The notes under the pieces were generated by a model. That model saw nothing but the letters and a program-made list of their open reading frames with translations, had not been told where the DNA came from and did not search any database. A stretch of DNA of 64,000 nt from Holophagales bacterium (GTDB lineage Bacteria > Acidobacteriota > Thermoanaerobaculia > UBA5066), in contig JADJZB010000022.1 in assembly GCA_016719485.1 (NCBI GenBank), positions 1 through 64,000 on the forward strand. The letters run 5' to 3'. Positions 15,227 through 25,325 of the stretch are shown here, in pieces. Both the position numbers and the translations under genes were made by a program. Numbering within the stretch: the stretch's first letter is position 1; every line of letters starts with the position of its first letter.

Positions 15227-17527
15227 CTACCGGACGACGATCCGGTCGAGGACGATCCCCAGCTCACGCGGGTCGTCGGCGAGGCCGGCCGCCTTCGGTA
15301 CGAAGACGGGCGACGCGAGCTCGACGCGCACCGGCTCGGCACCGGCCATGCGCATCCTGGCCGCCTCGTCGAGGACGAGGCGCGCCTCGCCGAAGTCTCC
15401 CGCGAGGACACTCACCCGGCCCGCCGGAACGCCCCCGATCGAGACGGCGACCCAGACCGGTTCGGCTCCGGGCGCCTTCGCCCGCAAGGCGATCTCCCGG
15501 GGGATGAGGCCGGCGACGGGCACCCAGACGAAGGAAGACCGCCCCGACGTCCAGCGCATCGTCAGGCCGCTCTTCGCGTCCGTCTCGCGCTCGTGAAAGC
15601 CGTCGAGCGCTCCCCACGCGTCACGCGGGCGTCCGAGATCCAGGATCCGTTCCTCGCCGAGACGTTCCCAGAGAGTTTCGGGCGGCACCGAGTAGGTCGA
15701 CTCCCGTATCAGGAAGCAGCCTTCGGACGGGCGCGTCACCCCCGAGAGCGCCGGGAGCGGCTGGGGCCGGTCGCACGAGAGAACGACTTCGCGTGGCCGC
15801 AGCAGCGGCCCGAACACGGGGACAGGGATGATCGCGAGCTCGAACGCGCCCGGGTCGAGACGCCGGGTCAGGAGAACCCGCCCGGTCTCCACGTCCCGGA
15901 CCGTCAGCGTCGTCGGTCCCTCGAGGTGCTGACGCTGGCCTCTCAGGAGAGCGACGGGAGGGCCCTGGAGACCGGGGATGATGAGGCGCGCCTCCGGCCC
16001 GGCCCAGCGGACGGAAGGCTCCCCCGGTCCGCGTTCGCGCAGCCCGAAACCAGGACCGAACAGCGGCGGAGCGGGATCGCGAACGGCCACGCCGAGGAGC
16101 CGGCGGTTCCCGAGCGCGTCGGCCACCCGGCCTCCGTGGTACCACGAGCGCCAGAGCGGATCCGTACGGTCGGGAGCGTCGGGCTCGTCGCTGAAGTCGG
16201 CGATCCGCACGAGCCTCTTGTTGATGCGCGGGACGGGCGCCAGGAGGAGGTCGTCGGTGAGGCCCCAGATCTTCAGCCTCCCCTCCCAGATCTCCGTCCT
16301 CAGGAACGAGGCGAAGACGCCGTCCGCGATGAGCGACTCGCGCCCCGGATGGCCGTACCGGGCGATCTGGTCGATCGCGGCCGCTGGAGGCGTCTGGTGC
16401 GTCGCACCGTGGCGCACCTCGGGCCACGCGAGGCGTCCGAAGAGCGCGGCCCCCGCGAGCATCGCGGCCAGGCCGAGAGGCGGACGCCGCAGGAGGGCGC
16501 CCGCTCCGGCGGCGACGGGCAGCGCGAGAACGAGGACGAACGGCACCGAGTAGCGCGACATCGCCCGGCTGTGCAGGAACCAGAGGGAGAGGAAGGCCGG
16601 GACGAGAACGAGAAGGAGGCTGGCCGCCGACCGCGGGGTGCGGCGGGCCGTGGCGGCCAGACCGACGGCGCCGAGGGCGAGGACGACGAGTGCACGCCGC
16701 CACGAGAGGAAATCCCGCACGAGAAAAGAGTCGAGGACCGTTCCGAACGCCCCCGTCGCGAAAGCGTGAGACCGGAACTCGGCACGCTCGCCCACGGCCG
16801 CGAGAAGCCCCGGTATTCCCCCCGCCTCGCCGAGGAGCCAGAGACCCCACGCGAGCGTTCCCACGAGCCCTGCCCCGACGAGCACGCCGGCCGCGAGCCG
16901 GCCCCGGCGATCCCGCAGGAGGCGAACGGCTTCGACGAACAGGAGCGGCCCGAACACGAGGACGAGGTGCGGGCGGACCCCCGCTCCCGCCGCGGCGGCC
17001 AGGCCCGCGACGAGCGCGAGCGGCCAGGCCCGACGCCCGGCCCGGGCCCGCCCGGCCGCGGCCGCCAGCGCCGCCAGCGAGGCCAGGAAGAACGCCGTCG
17101 AGGGCGAGTCGGTGAAAGCCCGGCCGCCATTCACCCACACGACCGGAAGCGCGGCCGCGAACGCCGTTCCCCCGAGCGCGGCCCACCCGCCGACGACCCC
17201 GCGGCCCCAGAGGAAGAGAGCGACCAGCGAGACGCACGAGAGCAGCGTCGCCGCAACGGCCAGGGCGAGGAATGGCGAAGGGATGATGCCCAGGAGGCCC
17301 CGGCCGATCAGGATCCAGACGGGAAAGCCCGGGGCCTGGGGGGAAAGCTCGGCCAGGTCGAACCGCGTCACCGCCCCCGAGAAGACCGCCTCGTCGATCT
17401 CGCCCGGCGACACCGCGATCGCCAGGAACCGCGTGGCCACGACGGCGCCGAGGATCGCCGCGACCAGGGAAAGCGGCGGCTCGATCGGGCGGGGCAGTGA
17501 CGGCGGGAGCTTCACGGGAACCGTCAT
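15227..17527 (-). CDS. Polytopic membrane glycosyltransferase-like protein (GT39/ArnT-like)
   Basis: The start is ATG 17527 (MTVPVKLPPSL); the frame extends further to 17647 but without support. Of 766 residues, the first 400 hold about nine hydrophobic spans, with an early acidic loop motif SPGEIDEAVFSGAV like the Asp/Glu pair of GT-C enzymes that use polyprenyl-phosphate sugars. The remaining 350 residues are soluble, presumably periplasmic, with beta-rich sequence. A role transferring a lipid-linked sugar to protein or lipid is inferred from the fold; the substrate is unknown. It converges on the small membrane protein at 15216 with a 10-bp gap. Confidence 0.7.
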   Translation of the reverse strand: MTVPVKLPPSLPRPIEPPLSLVAAILGAVVATRFLAIAVSPGEIDEAVFSGAVTRFDLAELSPQAPGFPVWILIGRGLLGIIPSPFLALAVAATLLSCVSLVALFLWGRGVVGGWAALGGTAFAAALPVVWVNGGRAFTDSPSTAFFLASLAALAAAAGRARAGRRAWPLALVAGLAAAAGAGVRPHLVLVFGPLLFVEAVRLLRDRRGRLAAGVLVGAGLVGTLAWGLWLLGEAGGIPGLLAAVGERAEFRSHAFATGAFGTVLDSFLVRDFLSWRRALVVLALGAVGLAATARRTPRSAASLLLVLVPAFLSLWFLHSRAMSRYSVPFVLVLALPVAAGAGALLRRPPLGLAAMLAGAALFGRLAWPEVRHGATHQTPPAAAIDQIARYGHPGRESLIADGVFASFLRTEIWEGRLKIWGLTDDLLLAPVPRINKRLVRIADFSDEPDAPDRTDPLWRSWYHGGRVADALGNRRLLGVAVRDPAPPLFGPGFGLRERGPGEPSVRWAGPEARLIIPGLQGPPVALLRGQRQHLEGPTTLTVRDVETGRVLLTRRLDPGAFELAIIPVPVFGPLLRPREVVLSCDRPQPLPALSGVTRPSEGCFLIRESTYSVPPETLWERLGEERILDLGRPRDAWGALDGFHERETDAKSGLTMRWTSGRSSFVWVPVAGLIPREIALRAKAPGAEPVWVAVSIGGVPAGRVSVLAGDFGEARLVLDEAARMRMAGAEPVRVELASPVFVPKAAGLADDPRELGIVLDRIVVR

Positions 17528-17634
17528 TCTAGGGGCCCCGGCGACCAGGGGCTGGGCGTACGGGGGTCCGGCGGGAACCACTGCGCCCCGGGGCGCTAGA
17601 ATGGGGCGATGCTTTCGAGGACCCACCTTAAGGG

Positions 17635-19023
17635 ATGACCGAGCCACGGATCATCCCCCGCGCCGAGCATCCCATCTCGCGCGGCTACATCGACCCCGAC
17701 GCCCTGAAGGTTCTCTACCGCCTGCACCGGTCCGGGTTCAAGGCGTACCTCGTCGGCGGTTCCGTCCGCGATCTCCTGACGGGGAGGACCCCGAAGGACT
17801 TCGACATCGGGACCGACGCCCGCCCGCAGGACGTCCGCCGCCTCTTCCGGAACTGCCGCGTCATCGGCCGGCGTTTCCGGCTCGCCCACGTTCTCTTCGA
17901 CGGCGGGAAGATCGTCGAGGTCTCCACCTTCCGGAAGCGTCCGGAGCCGGAGGAGGTCGAGCCGGGCCAGACGGGGGATGCGGATCTCCTGATCCGCTCG
18001 GACAACACCTTCGGCACCCCCGCCGAGGACGCCGTCCGGCGCGACTTCACCATCAACGGCCTCTTCTACGACATCGCGACGTTCGCCGTGATCGACTGGG
18101 TCGGCGGCGTCGAAGACCTCGAGCGGCACCTCGTCCGCACGATCGGAGAGCCCGAGATCCGCTTTCGCGAGGACCCCGTCCGGATGATGCGGGCCTGCGA
18201 GTTCGCGGCGCGGCTCGGGTTCGACATGACCCCGGAGGTCCGGGCGGCGATCGACGAGAACCGCAAGGAGATCCTCAAGAGCGCGGCTCCGCGGGTCACG
18301 GAAGAGCTCCTCGACCCCCTTCGCCGGGGCTGGGGGGCGGCCACCTACCGGCTCTGGTCGCAGATGGGTCTCCTCGGCGAGATCTTTCCCGACCTCGACC
18401 GCGAGGTCGGAGGGAAGGCGGGCGCCAGCGGCCTGTTCTGGAAGATGCTCGCCGAGACCGATCGGCGAAGGGCCGGCGGCGAGGTCCTGTCCGACGCGAG
18501 CCTCCTCGGGGTCGTCTTCCTTCCGCTCCTGTTCGCGGCGATCCGGACGCGCTCGGGCGGAACGGTCGACGCCCAGAAGCTCCTCCTCCTCCTCGAGGAA
18601 GTCGTCAACCCGTCTTCGGTCCGTCTCTCGCTTCCGAACGCGGCGATCCACGACCTCAAGCAGGGGCTCTTCACGATGGGACGCCTCGCAGAGCTCCGGC
18701 CGGGAGACGCCGCCGCGCGGCGGCTCGTGACGAAGGGCTATTTCCCGGTAGCCGTCGGCCTCCTGTCGCTCTATGCGGCCGCCTCCGGGCGCTATCGCGA
18801 CGCCGCCAACGTCTGGGAGGAGGTCCTTCGGCGCGGCGGGCGGACCCCGCGGCCCGGCGAGGACCTCCGGGCGGCCATCCCGTTCCCCGAAGCTCTCATC
18901 CCGCACGAGACGCACGATCCGCACGAGATCTTCCTCCCCGACGAGGTCCGCCCCGCGGCTCCCGCTGCGCACCGGCGGCGGCGGCGGCGGGGCCGGGGCG
19001 GCCGGCCGGGAGAAGCGGCCTAG
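17635..19023 (+). CDS. pcnB: Poly(A) polymerase I / CCA-adding-type nucleotidyltransferase
   Basis: The 462-residue protein is a class II nucleotidyltransferase. KAYLVGGSVRDLLTGRTPKDFDIGTDA holds the GGxVRD helix-turn motif and the DxD metal-binding pair. DNTFGTPAEDAVRRDFTINGLFYD and VRTIGEPEIRFREDPVRMMRACEFAARLGF are the conserved neck motifs shared with E. coli PcnB. The C-terminus ends in a run of Arg/Gly ([11 protein letters not shown]), as in PcnB, where it helps bind RNA. PcnB adds poly(A) tails that promote mRNA decay; a tRNA CCA-adding role cannot be excluded. Its stop overlaps by 3 nt the stop of the converging gene. Confidence 0.88.
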   Translation: MTEPRIIPRAEHPISRGYIDPDALKVLYRLHRSGFKAYLVGGSVRDLLTGRTPKDFDIGTDARPQDVRRLFRNCRVIGRRFRLAHVLFDGGKIVEVSTFRKRPEPEEVEPGQTGDADLLIRSDNTFGTPAEDAVRRDFTINGLFYDIATFAVIDWVGGVEDLERHLVRTIGEPEIRFREDPVRMMRACEFAARLGFDMTPEVRAAIDENRKEILKSAAPRVTEELLDPLRRGWGAATYRLWSQMGLLGEIFPDLDREVGGKAGASGLFWKMLAETDRRRAGGEVLSDASLLGVVFLPLLFAAIRTRSGGTVDAQKLLLLLEEVVNPSSVRLSLPNAAIHDLKQGLFTMGRLAELRPGDAAARRLVTKGYFPVAVGLLSLYAAASGRYRDAANVWEEVLRRGGRTPRPGEDLRAAIPFPEALIPHETHDPHEIFLPDEVRPAAPAAHRRRRRRGRGGRPGEAA

Positions 19024-19694
19024 TCCTTCGCCTTCTCGCCGTCGGGAGGACCGGCCGAGCGCCGCTCGAAGACGTACGGCCCTTCCTTTGCCCCCCAGAC
19101 CTGCCGGTCCTCGAGGTCGTACCCGCGGTCCCACGACTCCATCCGCCCCTGGACGAGCTTCACCCGCGAGGTGGCGTAGCGGGCACCCGAGAGCGCCGAC
19201 GGGCAGTGCGTCCCCTCGGTGCCTCCCTCCCACCCGTCGGCGGTCTTCTTCAGCCGAACCGCGCACCCGATCCGTTCGACGACGTCCCCCGCACCGTAGA
19301 GCGCGAGGTCGGCCGGGTCTCGCCACTTCCCCGACACGGCGACAGGCTCCTTCGGCTCGAAGACCCGCGACACGACGCCGCCGTCGGCCGTCTCCTCGAT
19401 CCGGTAGAAGCGCTGCCTGTACGGCTTGTCCGGTGTCGCCGAGAGCGCCTGCTCCAGGTAGAGGACCGGCGATCCGGACCCGAGCCGGCTCCTCGGCACG
19501 AGCACCGAGACGAGGCGAACGGCGCGAAAAGCCGCCGGGTTCGCCTCGGCCTGCGTCTCCGAATCGAACGTGCCCGCCAGAAGCGAAGCGACCTCCTCGG
19601 GGGCACCCGGCGTCTCGGAGCCGGTCGCCGACGTCCCGAAGAGCACGGCGAGGAGGACGGCGGTGGGAAGCGCGGAGGGGGTGGTTCTCTTCAC
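19020..19694 (-). CDS. Exported CpcT/CpeT-like (chromophore lyase fold) protein
   Basis: The likely start is GTG 19694, giving 224 residues with a signal peptide (VKRTTPSALPTAVLLAVLFG, cleavage near ATG-SET). The mature part begins EEVASLLAGTFDSETQA and continues RLVSVLVPRSRLG, VLYLEQAL, PYRQRFYRIEE and VVSRVFEP. This is the pattern of the CpcT/CpeT family, beta-barrel lyases attaching bilins to phycobiliproteins in cyanobacteria. The middle and end carry GCAVRLKKTADGWEGGTEGTHCPS and YDLEDRQVWGAKEGPYVFERR. No phycobiliprotein or bilin genes are here, so the role must differ; homologues in non-phototrophs are uncharacterised. Confidence 0.7.
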   Translation of the reverse strand: MKRTTPSALPTAVLLAVLFGTSATGSETPGAPEEVASLLAGTFDSETQAEANPAAFRAVRLVSVLVPRSRLGSGSPVLYLEQALSATPDKPYRQRFYRIEETADGGVVSRVFEPKEPVAVSGKWRDPADLALYGAGDVVERIGCAVRLKKTADGWEGGTEGTHCPSALSGARYATSRVKLVQGRMESWDRGYDLEDRQVWGAKEGPYVFERRSAGPPDGEKAKD

Positions 19695-19777
19695 GGAGTC
19701 CGAGAGTAGCAATTCTCCCCTTCGTCCACCGGCCGGACGGGTGACGCATCCGTCTCTTCGGAAGTAGTCTCCCGCCC

Positions 19778-22492
19778 GTGGCATTCCCGGCAGGGGCGCG
19801 GCTCGGCTCCTTCGAGATTCTCGGTCTCCTCGGCGCAGGTGGCATGGGGGAGGTCTACCGTGCCCGCGACGAACGTCTCGGACGTGAGGTCGCCATCAAG
19901 GTCCTCGCCTCCGGCTACCTCTCGGATCCCGAGCAGCTCCGGCGCTTCGCAGGCGAGGCGCGGACCGCGTCGTCCCTGAACCACCGGAACATCGTCACGA
20001 TCTTCGAGATCGGCCAGTCCGACGGCCAGCCGTTCCTCGCGATGGAGCTGATCGCCGGCCAGACGCTGCGCAAGGTCGCCTCGGGCGCGCTGCTCCCGCT
20101 GCGCGGGGCCCTCGACATCATGGTCCAGGTGGCCGAGGGCCTTTCCGCCGCACACGAGGCGAGCCTCGTTCACCGCGATCTCAAGCCGGAGAACGTCATG
20201 GTCGCCCGTGACGGCGCCGTGAAGATCCTCGACTTCGGCCTCGCCAAGCCCTTCGGGGAGGCGGCTTCGGGAGAGCTGGCCCGGAGCCTCTCGAAGACGT
20301 CCACGGGCATCGTCGTCGGCACCGCGAGCTACATGTCCCCCGAGCAGGCGCGAGGGCACGCCGTGGACTTCCGCTCCGACCAGTTCTGCTTCGGCCTCAT
20401 CCTCTACGAGGTCCTGGCCGGCAGGAAAGCGTTCGCGAAGGCGAGCGCCGTCCAGACGCTCACCGCGATCATCGAGGAGGAGCCCGAGCCTCTCGCGCAC
20501 CTCAACCCGAAGGTCCCGCCCCCTCTCCTGTGGATCGTCGACCGCTGTCTCTCGAAGCAGCCCGAGGAGCGCTACGCCGCGACGCGCGACCTCGCCCGCG
20601 AGCTGAAGCAGCTGCGGGACAACCTCTCCCGCCTGACCGGAGCAGTCCAGCAGGGGACCAGCGAAACCCGGGCGGTGCCGGTCGCCGCCACGACCGTCCG
20701 AACGGGCGCCGCCGCCCCCACGACGCGCGTCACCGCCACGACGTCCATCCCCGCGCCGGCTCCCGAGAGCGCCCGGCACCGGACGGCGAGAGTTCTCGCC
20801 GCGGCGCTCGGCGCGCTCGCGCTCCTCGGGGGCGGCACCGGCTTCGGCTGGTGGCTGGGAAACCGGGGAGCCGAGACGGAGTCCGCCTGGAAAGGCGACC
20901 TCATCCTCGGGAACACGACCCAGGTCCTCGCCTCCCGTCTCTCACCGGACGGACAGACGCTCGCGTTCGTCACGCCGGCGGGCGGCGTCACGCAGGTCGC
21001 CGTGATGAAGCCCGCCTCGGGGGACTGGACCGTCCTGACGACGCGCCCTGACTCCGGCTCGGTCTACCGGGTGGCCTGGTCGAAGGACGCCACGCGGGTC
21101 TACTTCGACCGCGTCACCGACATCCCGCACGGCATCTTCAGCGTGCCGGCCGTCGGGGGTCCCGAACACCTCGTCCTGGAGGACGCCCAGAGCCCCGAAG
21201 CTCTTCCCGACGGCGGCCTCCTCGTCGTGAGGACGTCGACCCAGGGGGAGTTCCGTATCCACCGGTTCTCTCCAGACACGGGTCTCGTCTCGCCGCTCGG
21301 CCCACCCGTCGTCGCCGAGTCGGTCGGCCTCGCCCTCCGGGCGAGCCCCGATGGCCGGGAGGCCCTCTTCTGGGGCCGGCTCGCCACCGAAGGAGCGAAG
21401 TCCCTGCCCCGCCAGCTTCATCTCCTCGACCTGGCGACCGGCACGGTGCGCCCGGTCACGGGGGAGCTTCCGGTGGCGCCGCCCTATGCCTTCTCGGCCG
21501 ACGGCCGGTCGGTCGTGGCGACCGTCGCCGTCGGCGACCTCTTCCGCCTCGTCTCCGTCTCGCTCGACGGGCACGAGGTCCGCGGGCTCCTGACCGTCAC
21601 CTCGCGCCCGTCGAGCATCTCTCCGGGTCCCGCCGGCAGCACCTACGTCTGCCTCTCCGAGAGCACCCAGGAGGTCCTCAGATTCCCGGTCACAGGGGGT
21701 GTGCCCGTGCGCCTCGGAGCGGCGAGAGGTGCTTTGACGAGCCCGGCGCTGCTCCCGGACGGCCGCGTCATCCTCCCCGGCCTCGTCGCGGGCCGCCGCC
21801 GGCTCTTTCTGAGGAGCCCGTCCGGCGAGACGCGTCCGCTCGTCGACACCTCCGAGGAGACGGCTCCGCCGGTCGCGACGCTCGGAGGCACCCGGTCCGT
21901 CTTTCTTGCCGGAGCGCCGGGCGCGCCTCCGTCGCTCGTCCTGGCATCCATCGAGGAGGGCCGCATCCAGCGCCGGCTGCCCGGCACGGAGGGAGTCGTT
22001 CCGCAGGACCTCGCGGCCTCGGCCGACGGACGGACGGTCTACTACCCCGACCGTGGCTCTGTCTGGGCGATCGACGTCGACGGCGGCACCCCGCCGAGGA
22101 AGTTCACCACGGGGCACGGCGTCGCGGCTTTCCCGGATGGCAAGGAGCTCCTCGTCCAGCGAAACGGCATCAACGGTGTGGATCTCTTCCGCGTCCCGGT
22201 CACCGGGGGCCACGAGCTCCGGATACCGCTGCAGGGGAACCTGCGCCTCGCGCCGGTGCCGCTGTCGGGCCGGGCCGTGGGTCCGGACGACCGGATCGTC
22301 GTGACCGTCGCCTCCCGCGACTCCTGGAGGTGGAGCCCGGCCCTCCTCGACCCCTTCACCGGCACCGTCGAGCGGATTCCCGTCGTCTTCGAGGGCGACG
22401 TCCAGTCCTCGGGCTGGGCTGACGGCGAAGGCCTCGTAGGCCTCGGCGTCAGTCTCCGGACCGAGCTCTGGCGATTCCAGGAGATTCGCTGA
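19778..22492 (+). CDS. Membrane Ser/Thr protein kinase with extracytoplasmic beta-propeller
   Basis: GTG start; 904 residues. A Hanks-type kinase domain spans about 12-280: glycine loop LGAGGMGEVYRA, Lys41 (VAIK), HRDLKPEN (Asp133), DFG (151-153) and the activation-segment end YMSPEQARG. A Thr/Ala/Pro linker precedes one membrane span (about 337-359), followed by about 540 residues of TolB/WD40-like PD repeats (LSPDGQTLAFVT, FSADGRSVVAT, ASADGRTVYYPD). All catalytic residues are present, so it should be active. The propeller is probably a periplasmic sensor. This architecture is common in Acidobacteriota. It stands as a single gene; its substrate is unknown. Confidence 0.92.
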   Translation: MAFPAGARLGSFEILGLLGAGGMGEVYRARDERLGREVAIKVLASGYLSDPEQLRRFAGEARTASSLNHRNIVTIFEIGQSDGQPFLAMELIAGQTLRKVASGALLPLRGALDIMVQVAEGLSAAHEASLVHRDLKPENVMVARDGAVKILDFGLAKPFGEAASGELARSLSKTSTGIVVGTASYMSPEQARGHAVDFRSDQFCFGLILYEVLAGRKAFAKASAVQTLTAIIEEEPEPLAHLNPKVPPPLLWIVDRCLSKQPEERYAATRDLARELKQLRDNLSRLTGAVQQGTSETRAVPVAATTVRTGAAAPTTRVTATTSIPAPAPESARHRTARVLAAALGALALLGGGTGFGWWLGNRGAETESAWKGDLILGNTTQVLASRLSPDGQTLAFVTPAGGVTQVAVMKPASGDWTVLTTRPDSGSVYRVAWSKDATRVYFDRVTDIPHGIFSVPAVGGPEHLVLEDAQSPEALPDGGLLVVRTSTQGEFRIHRFSPDTGLVSPLGPPVVAESVGLALRASPDGREALFWGRLATEGAKSLPRQLHLLDLATGTVRPVTGELPVAPPYAFSADGRSVVATVAVGDLFRLVSVSLDGHEVRGLLTVTSRPSSISPGPAGSTYVCLSESTQEVLRFPVTGGVPVRLGAARGALTSPALLPDGRVILPGLVAGRRRLFLRSPSGETRPLVDTSEETAPPVATLGGTRSVFLAGAPGAPPSLVLASIEEGRIQRRLPGTEGVVPQDLAASADGRTVYYPDRGSVWAIDVDGGTPPRKFTTGHGVAAFPDGKELLVQRNGINGVDLFRVPVTGGHELRIPLQGNLRLAPVPLSGRAVGPDDRIVVTVASRDSWRWSPALLDPFTGTVERIPVVFEGDVQSSGWADGEGLVGLGVSLRTELWRFQEIR

Positions 22493-22502
22493 GCGGCCCT
22501 GC

Positions 22503-23360
22503 CTAGCGCATCAGCAGGAGAAGACTCAGGGCCATCGTGCCCATCCCCGCCAGGAGGCCGTAGAGCGAGTCGTGGCCCTTCCCGAACGCGCGCGACGTCG
22601 GGAGGAGCTCGTCGAGGGAGATGTACACCATGATCCCCGCGACCGCGCCGAAGAGAACTCCCATCACCGAGCTGGTCAGGTACGGCCGGAGGAGGAGGTA
22701 GCCGACGGCCGCCCCCAGCGGTTCGGCGAGGCCCGAGAGGAGCGACCAGCCGAAGGCCGCCTTCCGGCGTCCCGTGGCGTAGAAGATCGGTACGGCGACG
22801 CTGACGCCCTCGGGAATGTTGTGGAGCGCGACCGCGATCGCGATGGCGAGCCCGACGGCCGGATCCTCGAGGGCGGAGAGAAACGTCGCGAGCCCCTCGG
22901 GGAAGTTGTGGATCGCGATCGCGATGGCGAGCGCAGATCCCGTCCTCCGGAGCCTGGCGGTCGCCGGGTTCGCCGTCGCCTCGCCGAGAGAGGCGATCTC
23001 CAGCGCGGATCGCACCTCGTGAGGGTTCTCGTCGCCGGGGATGAGCCGGTCGATGGCCAGGATCACGAGCGTCCCGAGAAAGAAGGAGCCCACCGCCAGC
23101 CACGCCCCCTCGCGCGCACCGCGCGCGGCCCCGAGCGCCTGCTGCGCCTTCGGGAGGATCTCGACGAAGGAGACCCAGAGCATCACGCCGGCCGAGAAGC
23201 CGGTCGCCACCGACAGGAGCCTCAGGTTCGTCCGCTTCGCGAAGAACGCGATCGCGCTCCCGAGGCCGGTCGCCAGCCCTGCTGCGATCGTCAGCCCGAA
23301 CGCGATCCCGACGTTGCTTGCAGGCGTACACCCCTCCCGCGCGCGCGGCGCACCGGGCAT
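22503..23360 (-). CDS. zupT: ZIP-family metal transporter (ZupT-like)
   Basis: The 285-residue protein has eight predicted hydrophobic spans and the ZIP signature in the central helices: [17 protein letters not shown] (His and Glu of TM4) and [20 protein letters not shown] (TM5), which form the binuclear metal site. ZupT-type carriers import Zn and other divalent metals into the cytoplasm. The His-rich TM3-TM4 loop of many ZIPs is reduced to an Asp/Glu/Asn-containing stretch. The start ATG 23360 has a weak ribosome-binding site. It converges on the kinase gene with a 10-bp gap. Confidence 0.9.
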   Translation of the reverse strand: MPGAPRAREGCTPASNVGIAFGLTIAAGLATGLGSAIAFFAKRTNLRLLSVATGFSAGVMLWVSFVEILPKAQQALGAARGAREGAWLAVGSFFLGTLVILAIDRLIPGDENPHEVRSALEIASLGEATANPATARLRRTGSALAIAIAIHNFPEGLATFLSALEDPAVGLAIAIAVALHNIPEGVSVAVPIFYATGRRKAAFGWSLLSGLAEPLGAAVGYLLLRPYLTSSVMGVLFGAVAGIMVYISLDELLPTSRAFGKGHDSLYGLLAGMGTMALSLLLLMR

Positions 23361-23442
23361 GTTCGCACGACGGAGGACGCCCCCGCAGGGAGCGGATCAG
23401 GGGACGGGAACGTCAGGTCCCCGGGGTCCTCGTCCCCCGGTC

Positions 23443-25258
23443 TCAGGCGGCTTCCGTCGGCCTCTTGGGCTTGCGCTGGGAGTGGTCGAGGACGCGCTTG
23501 CGCAAGCGGATGGAACGGGGCGTCACCTCGACGAGCTCGTCGTCTCCGATCCACTCGATGGCCAGCTCCAGGGGCATCTCGCGGGGCGGCGTGAGCTTGA
23601 TGGCCATGTCGGAGTTGGAGGCGCGCATGTTCGTCAGGTGCTTCTTGACGCACGGGTTGACGACCATGTCGTTCTCGCGGCTGTTCTCGCCGACGATCAT
23701 CCCGGGGTAGCAGGCGACGCCCGGTCCGAAGAAGAAGACCGACCGCGTCTCGAGCCGCTCGATGGCGTAGGCGGTCGTGTCCCCGCCTTCCTTGCAGATG
23801 AGCGCGCCGGTCCGGCGCGTGTCGACGTCGCCCTTCCACGGTTCGTAGCCGGCGAAGACGTGGTTGAGCATCCCCTCGCCCTTCGTGTCGGTGAGGAACT
23901 CGTTGCGATAGCCGAAGAGGCCGCGCGTCGGGACCTTGAAGTCGATCCGGGCGCGTCCCGTGCCGTTGTTGACCAGGGCCGTCATCTCGCCGCGACGCCG
24001 GCCGATCTTCTCGATGACCGTCCCGACGAATTCCTCGGGGACGTCGACGACGAGCTGCTCGATCGGCTCGCAGGAGGCGCCGTCGACTTCCTTGACGATC
24101 ACCTCCGGCCGCGAGAGCGCCAGCTCGAAGCCCTCGCGCCGCATCGTCTCGATGAGGATCGCCAGGTGCAGCTCGCCGCGCCCGGAGACCTTGAAGGCGT
24201 CGGGGCCGTCGGTCGGCTCCACGCGCAGGGCGACGTTCGTCCGGAGCTCCTTCTGGAGGCGGTCGAAGATGTTCCGGCTCGTGACGTACTTCCCCTCGAG
24301 GCCGGCGAAGGGCGAGTCGTTCACCCGGAACGTCATCGAGACGGTCGGCTCGTCGACGGCGATCGGGTCGAGGGCCACCGGGAATTCGGCGTCGGCCACC
24401 GTCTCGCCGATCGTGACCTCCTCGATCCCCGAAAGGACGACGATCTCCCCCGCCGGGGCTTCCGTCACGTCGACGCGCCTGAGCCCCTCGAACACCATGA
24501 CCTTTCCGACACGGGACTTCACGAACGAGCCGTCGTGGCGGCAGACCATGATGTCCTGCCCGGGCTTCACGACCCCGTTCACGACGCGCCCGATCGCGAG
24601 GCGCCCGAGGTAGTTGTCGTAGTCGAGGGAGGCGACGAGGATCTGGAGAGGCGCGAGGGGGTCCCCGCCCGGCGGAGGCACCTCGACGAGGATCGCGTCG
24701 AGGAGCGGCCGCACGTCGTTGTTGGCGTGGTCCACCTCGAGGCGCGCGAACCCCTGCTTGGCCGACGTGTAGACGATCGGGAAGTCGAGCTGGTGGTCCG
24801 TGGCACCGAGGTCGACCATCAGGTCGAAGACCTCGTCGATCACCTGGTGGGGGCGCGCCTCCGGGCGGTCGACCTTGTTCACGGTGATGATCGGGCGCAG
24901 GCCCAGCTCGAGCGCCTTGCGGAGGACGAAGCGGGTCTGCGGCATCGGGCCGTCCGCGGCGTCCACGACGAGGAGGACGGCGTCGACCAGCTTCAGGACG
25001 CGCTCCACCTCCTCCGCCGAAGTCGCTGTGCCCCGGGGTGTCGACGATGTTGATCTTCGTCCCGTGGTAGCGGATGGACGTGTTCTTGGCGAGGATCGTG
25101 ATCCCGCGCTCGCGCTCGAGGTCGTTGGAGTCCATCACCCGCTCTTCGGTGTGCTCCCCGGCGCGGAACGTCCCGGACTGCCGGAGAAGACAGTCGACGA
25201 GCGTGGTCTTGCCGTGGTCTACGTGGGCGATGATGGCGACGTTCCGGATCTCAACCAT
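23443..25258 (-). pseudogene. typA: TypA/BipA ribosome-binding GTPase, disrupted by one extra base
   Basis: TypA/BipA is a translational GTPase acting in ribosome assembly and stress adaptation. The N-terminal 80 codons (from ATG 25258) read [20 protein letters not shown], the switch RGITI and [11 protein letters not shown]. The rest ([30 protein letters not shown], then EF-G-like domains to [10 protein letters not shown]) lies one frame over. The break is inside a C/T-rich run at about 25008-25016, where DFGG should continue EVERVLK. Total length is 3x605+1, so removing one base restores a normal 604-residue TypA. No stop lies near the junction, so programmed frameshifting is unlikely; a sequencing insertion is the best reading. 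Confidence 0.9.
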
Positions 25259-25325
25259 GGATTCCCCTTGCCCGCGCAGGACGCACGGGAGGGGGAGGGT
25301 ACCAGACCGGCCGGAACGGGATCCG

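Noticed and set aside
25000..25020. Programmed frameshift in typA
   Set aside because: An AGGAGGT-like stretch is at the junction, but there is no slippery codon plus stop as in prfB, and two other genes carry the same kind of single-base surplus.
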